DNA from: Actinomycetota bacterium
Lineage (GTDB): Bacteria; Actinomycetota; Acidimicrobiia; Acidimicrobiales; Ilumatobacteraceae
Assembly (NCBI GenBank): GCA_030645675.1
Contig: JAUSLQ010000118.1
Location: forward strand, 1-45,485
Direction of reading: 5' to 3'
DNA length: 45,485 nucleotides
Part shown: piece by piece, positions 29,501-36,391 of the stretch
Layout of the letters: every line of letters starts with the position of its first letter
How positions within the stretch are numbered: the stretch's first letter is position 1
The notes under the pieces: model-generated
Seen by the model: the letters and a program-made list of their open reading frames with translations, nothing else
Database searches by the model: none
Told to the model about the DNA's origin: nothing
Translations under genes and position numbers: made by a program

Positions 29501-29685
29501 TCTCCCACCGCCTGGTCTGCCCGGGCACGGTCGACGAACGGGTGGAGGAAGTGGTTGCCGGCAAGCGCCACATCGCCAACCTGGTGCTGCCCAAGTCCAG
29601 CTCGATCGCCGATCTCAACTCCGACCAACTCCGTCTCGCACTCGGGCTGCGGCCCGAGGAACTGCTCGCCGAGGAGCCCCGATGA
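26533..29685 (+). CDS. SNF2-family DEAD/DEAH-box helicase
   Basis: [111 protein letters not shown]. Confidence 0.95.
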   Translation: [1050 protein letters not shown]

Positions 29686-29987
29686 ACCGCCAGCAGACCC
29701 GGCCGCGCGACAACCAGCGCGACAACCAGCGCGGCGCCAACCAGCGTCGCCGCCAGCAGGGCAAGCGCCCGGCGCAGGTGGATGTGTGGCGCACGCCGGG
29801 CGAGCTGCCCGAGGTGGCGCCGATCGCCATCCCCCACGAGGTGGGCGCGCTACTGCGTTCGCTGGGCGATCCGCCGGTGGGCAACGGCGCGGCCGCTGCC
29901 GGCTACTTCAATGCCGTGTGCGAGCGCGCCGCAGCAGTCGCGTTCGCGCTGGCCGTCAGCGCCGACCTGCTGGCCGACGCCGACTGA
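29682..29987 (+). CDS. Small Arg/Gln-rich protein translationally coupled to SNF2 helicase
   Basis: ATGA overlap with helicase stop; MNRQQTRPRDNQRDNQRGANQRRRQQGKRPAQVDVWRTPGELPEVAPIAIPHEVGALLRSLGDPPVGNGAAAAGYFNAVCERAAAVAFAL. Confidence 0.75.
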   Translation: MNRQQTRPRDNQRDNQRGANQRRRQQGKRPAQVDVWRTPGELPEVAPIAIPHEVGALLRSLGDPPVGNGAAAAGYFNAVCERAAAVAFALAVSADLLADAD

Positions 29988-29999
29988 AGCAGCTCTGCG

Positions 30000-30016
30000 G
30001 CCCCTGCAGCAGGGGC
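30000..30016. terminator. Hairpin GCCCCTG-CAG-CAGGGGC between convergent genes
   Basis: Perfect 7-bp arms, 3-nt loop; no U-tract seen. Confidence 0.5.
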
Positions 30017-30029
30017 ACCGTGGCAGGGC

Positions 30030-30479
30030 CTACGACTCGAGGCAGTAGAACTTGGCTGAGTCCAGGTCGGGCCACTCGGCCGCGCACTCGCGGAACGTGT
30101 CGATGGTGGGCTGGATGACCCCGATCAGTTCGGCGGGGGTGCTGTCGCAGAGCCCGACGTCGAGGATCGAGACGTCGGCCGCGGCGTCGTAGGCGTCGCG
30201 GTACTCGTCGAAGAAGATCGTCATCAGCACGCCCACTTCCTCGGGAGCGCCGCTCGGCTTCACCTCGAACAGGTCGGTGCTCAGGTCGAGCTTGCCGCCA
30301 GTGTTGACGCACGCGTCGGCGATCATCTCCGCCAGCACCGCCTCAGCGCCGCTGAGCGACGCCGAATCGTCGGCGGCCGTGGTGGAGGCAGCGGGCGCGG
30401 TCGTCGAGTCGTCCGAGCAGGCCCCGAAGAGAGATCCGGCAGCGACAACTGCCGCGAGCAAAGAGGTGGTGGATCGCAT
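30030..30479 (-). CDS. Putative lipoprotein
   Basis: MRSTTSLLAAVVAAGSLFGAC|SDDSTT lipobox, Ser/Thr/Ala-rich linker. Confidence 0.75.
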   Translation of the reverse strand: MRSTTSLLAAVVAAGSLFGACSDDSTTAPAASTTAADDSASLSGAEAVLAEMIADACVNTGGKLDLSTDLFEVKPSGAPEEVGVLMTIFFDEYRDAYDAAADVSILDVGLCDSTPAELIGVIQPTIDTFRECAAEWPDLDSAKFYCLES

Positions 30480-30596
30480 TCGGGCTCCGGGGGTGTCGAC
30501 CGAGCGGTCGCTCGGCTCGGGCAACGTAACAGTTCGACCGACCTCAGTTGCACTTCGCGACCGAGTCGACGCAGCCCGGGCCGGCACCACGGCCGG

Positions 30597-31274
30597 TCAG
30601 CCGAGCGGGAGCGCGGCGACGAACTCGGCGATCAGGCGAGCGACGTCGGCGGCGTGGCTGTCCTCGTGCATCGAGTGCTCGCCGCCCTCCACCACCACCA
30701 GGTGCGCCGACGGCATCTTGCGTTCCAGGTACTGGCCGGAGGCGATGAACTCGGGCCGATCGAGGTCGCCTGCCAGCACCAACGTGGGCGTCGCCATCTC
30801 GGCCAGGTGGTCCATCACCACTGCGTCGTGCTGCAGGTTCAGTGTGGTGACGTGCGCCGGCACTCCGAAGCGGTGGGCGTTGCGCCGCGACCGCTCGTTC
30901 CATGCCTCGCGCTTGTCGGGGTCGCGGAAGCCGGGCCCGGTGTTGATCACCACCACGCCGCGGGCCACGCCGGGTCGGGTGGCCGCGTGCGCGAGTGCCA
31001 GGTAGCCGCCCAACGAATGGCCGACCAGCACGGGCCGCTCACCCAGTTCGGCGATCACCTCGTCGATGTCGACGAGCGCGCGGTCGCGGTTGTACTCGGC
31101 CGGGTCGTCGGGCACGGGCGAGCTGCCGTGGCCGAGCAGATCGATGGCCACCACCTGATGGCGGTCGCCCAGCAGGCGCATGCACTCGGCCCACGAGTCG
31201 GCCGACGCACCCAGGCCGTGCACGAACACGATCGGCGGCGACCCAGCGCCCGCCTTCACCACATGTAGTCGCAT
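30597..31274 (-). CDS. Alpha/beta hydrolase
   Basis: IVFVHGLGASADSWAECMRLLGDRHQVVAIDLLGHGSSPVP, VLVGHSLGGYLALAHA, VVVEGGEHSMHEDS. Confidence 0.92.
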   Translation of the reverse strand: MRLHVVKAGAGSPPIVFVHGLGASADSWAECMRLLGDRHQVVAIDLLGHGSSPVPDDPAEYNRDRALVDIDEVIAELGERPVLVGHSLGGYLALAHAATRPGVARGVVVINTGPGFRDPDKREAWNERSRRNAHRFGVPAHVTTLNLQHDAVVMDHLAEMATPTLVLAGDLDRPEFIASGQYLERKMPSAHLVVVEGGEHSMHEDSHAADVARLIAEFVAALPLG

Positions 31275-31370
31275 TCGCCGTACTCCTCACCGTGTGTCAT
31301 CGCCGCCGCCGTCGCCGTTGCGAAGTTGTCGCCGCGCGTCGGCACTCCGCCCTGGCCGCCCAGCTTCGCG

Positions 31371-31417
31371 CAAGTTGGCGATCAGACCACCTACGACGTG
31401 GGCTGAACGCCAACATC
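31371..31417. repeat. Hairpin repeat family A, degenerate copy 3 (47 bp)
   Basis: CAAGTTGGCGATCAGACCACCTACGACGTGGGCTGAACGCCAACATC aligns without gaps to copies 1 and 2. Confidence 0.7.
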
Positions 31418-31522
31418 GGGCCAGTCTGCTGCGCCGCGCGCAACGGCCGGGGCCCGGCTGGTGCTCGGGCCCCGGCCGTCGGCGCGGGGGAGGTTGTCGT
31501 TCGGCGGTGACCCACCACTGGG

Positions 31523-31879
31523 TCAGAGGGTGCTCTCGGCCGAGTAGTCGGAGATCATCGACATGCTGCCGGCGCTGCTGGCGGGCTCGATGAAGCTGGT
31601 GTCGGTGCTGGTGTAGCCGATGGAGGCGTCGTAGGCCGTGTAGCCCTCGGCGTTCACCGGGCCGTACCACGCGTCCCACGATTCCTGGTAGGCCTGGCTG
31701 GACAGGTCCTGGATCTGATCGGAGTAGTGGTAGTACTGGTTGGCCAGCTCGGGGTCGCCGTACAGCCACTCGTCGGTGGCGATCTGGTCCAGGGTGATGG
31801 ACGAGCTCCAGAGTTCGTTGCTCACGCTCTGCCACTCGTACGTGCTGCTGTCGTTGGGGTCGTAGCTGAAATCGCTCAT
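31523..31879 (-). CDS. 'MSD' Tyr/Ser/Asp-rich acidic protein, 118 aa
   Basis: MSDFSYDPNDSSTYEWQSVSNELWSSSITLDQIATDEWLYGDPELANQYYHYSDQIQDLSSQAYQESWDAWYGPVN...; preceded by shared promoter motif. Confidence 0.75.
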   Translation of the reverse strand: MSDFSYDPNDSSTYEWQSVSNELWSSSITLDQIATDEWLYGDPELANQYYHYSDQIQDLSSQAYQESWDAWYGPVNAEGYTAYDASIGYTSTDTSFIEPASSAGSMSMISDYSAESTL

Positions 31880-31924
31880 CGTGCTGTGCTCCTTGTGGTG
31901 GGTCCCCGTCGTGGTGGACATCAC

Positions 31925-31969
31925 GACTGATGCACGCTCCCGCACCGGAGTTCCGCGATGGCGGAAGAA
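31925..31969 (-). promoter_or_regulatory. Shared promoter motif copy P1: TTCTT-N10-GGAACT-N15-GCATCAGTC
   Basis: Reverse complement of 31925-31969; 45 nt between the motif and the MSD start at 31879. Confidence 0.75.
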
Positions 31970-31988
31970 TTCCTGGGCTGGTCGCGCG

Positions 31989-32885
31989 CTACGAAGCCCT
32001 CGCCCCGGCCGGGCCGGAGAAGACGACGGTCTCCTTCACGCGCTCGAAGCCGACGCCGAGGTAGAGATCGCCCGAGGCCGGGTTGTCGGGCTCGTAGCAG
32101 ATCTTGATGCGCGTGGCGCCGGCCTCGGCGAGCAGGTCGACTCCGGTGGTGAGCACGTGGCGGGCGAGCCCTCGTCGCTGGTGGTCGTCTTCGGTGCGCA
32201 TCGGCTCGACGAGACCGGTGGCGGTCTCCGGGTCGTGCCAGAACAGCCCGTACGAGGCCACGTTGTCGCGGCTGTCGTACACCACCAGGTCGAGGTCGGG
32301 GCGATACAGCGAGGTCTGCAGAAGGCGCGGCTCGGGGTCGGGGTGGTTGCGCGCCGCGCTGATCATGTGGTGCGGGCGCTGCATCGTGTCGCGGCGGGTG
32401 GACAACCGGTAGCCCTCGTGCAGCGGGCTGATCGCCGGTCGAGCATCGGCGGCCAGCCACGACTCGACCAACCCGTCGTCCGCGACCTCGAAGCCGTGGC
32501 CGGCCAGTACTCCCTGCAGCACGGTGTCGGCGCGATCGACCTCGAGACTGACGACCTCGAAGCCGTTCTCGCCGGCATGGGCAAGCCCACGGGCGACGAC
32601 GCGAGCCACCATGTCGGGCGTCGCATCGGGCATGACGATCGGGTCGAGCGCCACCCGCTTGCCCCAGTCCGTGAGGATCACTGCTGCTTCCGGGCGGCCG
32701 AGCTGATCGAACCAGAAGAGCTGAGGGACAGCGTCGGTGGGGCGGGGGTTGCGCCACCACCACTGCAGGTCGGCGGCTTCGTACAGCCCTTTCGTGGGGT
32801 GAGCGCGGCGGACCCGTTGCAGCAGCTCCGTCGCATCCGCCAGGTAGCGGCGGCCGACGCGAGGCTCTTCGTGCAGTGACGGCAT
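31989..32885 (-). CDS. GNAT family N-acetyltransferase (two-domain)
   Basis: C-terminal EPMRTEDDHQRRGLARHVLTTGVDLLAEAGATRIKICYEPDNPASGDLYLGVGFERVKE. Confidence 0.85.
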   Translation of the reverse strand: MPSLHEEPRVGRRYLADATELLQRVRRAHPTKGLYEAADLQWWWRNPRPTDAVPQLFWFDQLGRPEAAVILTDWGKRVALDPIVMPDATPDMVARVVARGLAHAGENGFEVVSLEVDRADTVLQGVLAGHGFEVADDGLVESWLAADARPAISPLHEGYRLSTRRDTMQRPHHMISAARNHPDPEPRLLQTSLYRPDLDLVVYDSRDNVASYGLFWHDPETATGLVEPMRTEDDHQRRGLARHVLTTGVDLLAEAGATRIKICYEPDNPASGDLYLGVGFERVKETVVFSGPAGARAS

Positions 32886-33016
32886 CCTCTCAACCTACGG
32901 CGACGGCATCACCCGAGCGGCCGGCCTGTGCGCGCGATCGAGACGCGACGATGCCCGGTGCGTGGGCACCGGGCATCGTCGAGGGAAGCGGGAGAGCGCG
33001 TGGCCGCCGGGGTGGC

Positions 33017-33637
33017 TCAGTACCCCTCGCTACCGGTGTCGTAGCTGGTCGTGTCGTACGAGGTGGTGTCCACCGGTGCGACGTACGTGCTGCTCGTGTC
33101 GTAGCTGGTGGTGTCGTAGCTGGTGGCTTCGTACGACGTGGTGTCGTAGCTGGTCGTGTCGTACGACGTGGTGTCGTAGCCGGCGGTGTCGTACGAGCTG
33201 CTCGTGTCGTAGCTGGTGTCGACCGTCTCGTAGGTGGTGGTCGTGGTGGTCTCGGCCGAGTCGGTCCACACCTGGCCGGAGGCGTCCCAGTTGGCGTCGG
33301 CCTCCGAATAGGCGGCGATCGACGCCTGGTTCAGCTCGTAGGCGGCCATGTCGTCGCCGGCGATGTAGGCGTCGACGCTGGCCTGGTAGAGCTCGTTGGC
33401 CACCGTGGAGTCGGCCTGATAGGCCTCCATGTAGTCGCCGCTCACCTCGGCCACCGCGCTCCAGTCGGTGGTGTCACCGCTGGTCGAACCGGTCTCCACG
33501 TAGGTGGCATCGGTCGGCAGGTAGCTGGCCGGGTCGTACACCGGCTCGGTGGCGGGTGCGTAGGTGGGCTCGGTGATGCTGACCTCGTAGGTGGAGGCGG
33601 CGGCGTCGTCATAGCTGCTGTCGTAGGTGTCGCTCAT
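33017..33637 (-). CDS. 'MSD' Tyr/Asp/Ser/Thr-rich protein with C-terminal (T-S-Y-D-T)n repeats, 206 aa
   Basis: MSDTYDSSYDDAAASTYEV...VANELYQASVDAYIAGDD...SYDTTSYDTTSYDTTSYEATSYDTTSYDT...; preceded by shared promoter motif. Confidence 0.8.
   Translation of the reverse strand: MSDTYDSSYDDAAASTYEVSITEPTYAPATEPVYDPASYLPTDATYVETGSTSGDTTDWSAVAEVSGDYMEAYQADSTVANELYQASVDAYIAGDDMAAYELNQASIAAYSEADANWDASGQVWTDSAETTTTTTYETVDTSYDTSSSYDTAGYDTTSYDTTSYDTTSYEATSYDTTSYDTSSTYVAPVDTTSYDTTSYDTGSEGY
33030..33215. repeat. Degenerate 15-bp tandem repeats encoding TSYDT units
   Basis: Repeated gtgtcgtacgaGgtggt / gtgtcgtagctggtc units read directly. Confidence 0.8.
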
Positions 33638-33682
33638 GTTGATCTCTCCTTTGTCGGTTCCCGCTGTGCGGGTGGTTGCACT

Positions 33683-33727
33683 GACTGATGCGAGCTCCGC
33701 AGCGGAAGTTCCGCGAGCGGAGAAGAA
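33683..33727 (-). promoter_or_regulatory. Shared promoter motif copy P2: TTCTT-N10-GGAACT-N15-GCATCAGTC
   Basis: Reverse complement of 33683-33727; 45 nt between the motif and the MSD start at 33637. Confidence 0.75.
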
Positions 33728-33753
33728 ATCTCAGCGGCCGTTCGGACCGCTGT

Positions 33754-34602
33754 TCAGGCGCCCGTCTTGCGGGCGTCGAGGAAGTTCTTGACGGCACCGC
33801 CTGCCATCACGAGCGCGGCGAGGACACCCAGGTACATGCCCCACTCGACGCTGCCCTCGAAGACGCCACCGTTCGCGGTGTACGCCGCCTTCAGGTCGTC
33901 GATCACACCGCCGACGTGCACCACTTCGGCGATCATCAACGCGCCCAACACACCAGAGACGCCGAGCATGATCTCGTTGACGTTGGCGATCTTCTTCTTG
34001 CCCATCCGGGAGGACACGGCGATCGCCGCGCCGGCGACGGCCAGCGGGCCGAGGATGATCATGTCGGTGCCGCTCTCGGGCTCCTTGCCCTGGGCCCCGG
34101 CGGCACGAGCGTCGTCGAGGTCCCAGCCGCGGATCAGCCAGACTGCGTCACCATCCCATGCGTTTGCGGTCTCCTCGGCGACACCCTGGGTGGGGCTGGC
34201 AGCGCTGATCCAGGGCAGGAAGCTGCAGATGATGAACAGCAGGCCGCCGAGCACCACCAGCGCGAAGCCGTCGGCCTTCTTCAGGTCGGCGAGGAACGAC
34301 TGCATGTTCCACGGGCCCGATGCCGCCGCGGCGGCCGGCCCGGGGGCGTAGCCACCGGCGTACCCGCCCGCTGCGCCCGGGTTGTAGGCCGGGGCACCGC
34401 CGCCGTATGCCGCCGGTGCGGTCTGGCCGTACGGGGCCTGGGTGGGCGCCGTCGCCGGCGGGTTGGGCGAGGCTGCCGACGGTGCGGGCGCCGTGCCCTG
34501 ATCGGTGTGCTCGGTCCAGCGAGCGCCGTCCCAGTAGCGGAACGGAGCGCGGCCGCTGGGGTCGGGATACCAGCCGGCCGGAGGTGGCGAGACTGTGTTC
34601 AT
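33754..34602 (-). CDS. DUF2510-containing multi-pass membrane protein
   Basis: PPPAGWYPDPSGRAPFRYWDGARWTEHT (DUF2510) then Pro/Ala/Gly-rich linker and about four TM segments. Confidence 0.8.
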   Translation of the reverse strand: MNTVSPPPAGWYPDPSGRAPFRYWDGARWTEHTDQGTAPAPSAASPNPPATAPTQAPYGQTAPAAYGGGAPAYNPGAAGGYAGGYAPGPAAAAASGPWNMQSFLADLKKADGFALVVLGGLLFIICSFLPWISAASPTQGVAEETANAWDGDAVWLIRGWDLDDARAAGAQGKEPESGTDMIILGPLAVAGAAIAVSSRMGKKKIANVNEIMLGVSGVLGALMIAEVVHVGGVIDDLKAAYTANGGVFEGSVEWGMYLGVLAALVMAGGAVKNFLDARKTGA

Positions 34603-34696
34603 CGTGGACGTGTCCTCTCGTGGGTTGCTGTTGCAGTGCGAACGATCAGTACAGGATCGCAGATTTGGACGGCCTGTGGAACAAGCGCTGCTGCGC

Positions 34697-35422
34697 TCAG
34701 ACTGCGCAGGGCAGGAAGTAGTTGTACAACGTCTCGGCGAACAGACCTTCGTCGGCCACCATCCAGACCTCCGCGAGGGCCTCGGCACGTTCACCGACAC
34801 GGAACATCACCAGGCTGTCGGCGATGCACGCCTCGTCGGCGGAACCGCCGAGCACCTGCACCGTGGCCGGCACCAGCCGGGCCAGGAAGTCGTCGTCGGG
34901 CGCACAGCCGACGAACACGACGAACGCGCTGACGGTCTCCTCGAAGTTCAGCACGTCGCCGTTCGCCAGCCGTGCCGCCTGCCCGCCCTCGGCCCCGATC
35001 TGCGAGCTGATGCAGTCGAGTGTGGTGCTGGCGGCCCGCAGGCCGAACACTTGCGAGTAGGCGTTGTCGATCTCCTCGATGGTCACTGCTGCGTTGCCGG
35101 CTGTGCCGTCGGTTCCGGTGCCGTCGGTTCCGTTGCCGTTGGCCGGCGTCGACGCGGTGCTGCCGGGCGCGGCGACCGCGCTGTGGTCGTCGCGGTTCAG
35201 AAGGGCGAAGGCGCCGATGGCCAGGGCCACCACACCGCCGGCGACGACCAGTGCGAGGTTGCGCGTGGCGGGAGGCCGCGGAGCAGTCGCCAGGGGTGCG
35301 TACGCGGGTTGCGCCGGCGGGTACGCGGGGTGCCCGGCGCCGGCGTGCGGCCCCCACGGCTGCGGCGCCCACGGCTGCGGGGCCTCCGGTGTGGGCAGTT
35401 GGTTGGCGTCGATGCGTGACAT
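34697..35422 (-). CDS. Membrane-anchored protein of unknown function with Cys-containing extracytoplasmic domain
   Basis: MSRIDANQLPTPEAPQPWAPQPWGPHAGAGHPAYPPAQPAY..., TM NLALVVAGGVVALAIGAFALL, extracytoplasmic IDNAYSQVFGLRAASTTLDCISSQIG. Confidence 0.7.
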   Translation of the reverse strand: MSRIDANQLPTPEAPQPWAPQPWGPHAGAGHPAYPPAQPAYAPLATAPRPPATRNLALVVAGGVVALAIGAFALLNRDDHSAVAAPGSTASTPANGNGTDGTGTDGTAGNAAVTIEEIDNAYSQVFGLRAASTTLDCISSQIGAEGGQAARLANGDVLNFEETVSAFVVFVGCAPDDDFLARLVPATVQVLGGSADEACIADSLVMFRVGERAEALAEVWMVADEGLFAETLYNYFLPCAV

Positions 35423-35472
35423 GGCGTGATCTCCTCTTGAGCGGGCCGGCTGGTCGGGTGCCGTGCGTGCCC

Positions 35473-35515
35473 TACCGATGCAGCGCCGCCGCCGCGAGTT
35501 CCCTGCCTCTGAAGA
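35473..35515 (-). promoter_or_regulatory. Shared promoter motif copy P4: TCTT-N9-GGAACT-N15-GCATCGGTA
   Basis: Reverse complement of 35473-35515; identical -35-like core and N15 spacing; 50 nt from the start at 35422. Confidence 0.6.
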
Positions 35516-35607
35516 TTTCGTCGACGTCGTCACCGTGCGCGGTCCCGGGGGTCCTTCCCAGGTCACTAACGTGTCTCCGAAGCGGAGTTCGTGTGATGGG
35601 AGGACGA

Positions 35608-36384
35608 ATGGTGACGAGGCTGAGTTCGGCGACCCTGGGCCTTTGCGGCCAGGACCGTCGCCGCGGGCTCATGGTCGCGCAGGCCACGTTGGCTGCCACG
35701 TTGGCACTCGGCCTCTTCCATGCGACCGCGTCGGCAGCGGACGAGTGCGTCGAGAGGCGAGTGGCGAATGGCGAGTCGGAGGCACTCGCCAAGATCGCGT
35801 GCGCGAGAACCAGTACCACCACGCCCAAGCCCGGCCTGCCCGGTGCATCCACCGACGAGGGTACGTCCACCGGTGTGGTGGCGGCCGTGGGCATTGGCGG
35901 GCTGGCGATCGGTGCGGCCGCCATGGCCGCGCTGCGCCGCCGCCCGGCCGGTGCCGGCGCCACCGGCGCAGGCGCCACTGGTGCAGCCGGTGCGGGCATG
36001 CCGCCGGCCGGTTCCTTCGCGACACCCGCTCCGTCGGCCCCGATGGGGATGCCCGCGCCCGGCATGGCGGTAGGCATGGCTGCGCCCGGAACGGCGGATC
36101 GCAGCCCCGCGCTGGTGACCGCCCTGGTGGAGCTGTCGGACCGCGTGTCCAGCCAGGCGCTGCGGGCCGAGATCTTCGCCGCGCTGGAGCGGGCGGGAGT
36201 GCGTGCACTGGAGCCCGCCACCGGCGACGTGTTCGACGCCAACCGCATGCGCGGTGTGGGCAGCTCGCCCGCACCCGACCCCACGTGGGCCGGACGCGTC
36301 GCCAACACCGAGCGGGTCGGCTTCCTCGATGGCGGCACCCTGTTGCGCCTTCCAGAGGTCGTCGTCTACACGAACGGCGGCTGA
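35608..36384 (+). CDS. Predicted membrane-anchored GrpE-like nucleotide exchange factor
   Basis: Signal/TM (LMVAQATLAATLALGLFHATASA), second TM GVVAAVGIGGLAIGAAAMAALRRR, C-terminal GVRALEPATGDVFDANRMRGVGSSPAPDPTWAGRVANTERVGFLDGGTLLRLPEVVVYT resembles the GrpE head. Confidence 0.65.
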   Translation: MVTRLSSATLGLCGQDRRRGLMVAQATLAATLALGLFHATASAADECVERRVANGESEALAKIACARTSTTTPKPGLPGASTDEGTSTGVVAAVGIGGLAIGAAAMAALRRRPAGAGATGAGATGAAGAGMPPAGSFATPAPSAPMGMPAPGMAVGMAAPGTADRSPALVTALVELSDRVSSQALRAEIFAALERAGVRALEPATGDVFDANRMRGVGSSPAPDPTWAGRVANTERVGFLDGGTLLRLPEVVVYTNGG

Positions 36385-36391
36385 GCCTCCG

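Noticed and set aside
522-29685. Methyltransferase plus SNF2 helicase plus HNH as a defence island
   Set aside because: Genes are ~20 kb apart with metabolic genes between; no nuclease or toxin clustering.
30500-30515. CCGAGCG-GT-CGCTCGG hairpin upstream of lipoprotein
   Set aside because: Short loopless inverted repeat in GC-rich sequence; no consistent regulatory context.
33754-34602. Possible shared promoter for the DUF2510 membrane protein
   Set aside because: Upstream region read on the minus strand; no GGAACT-N15-GCATC found.
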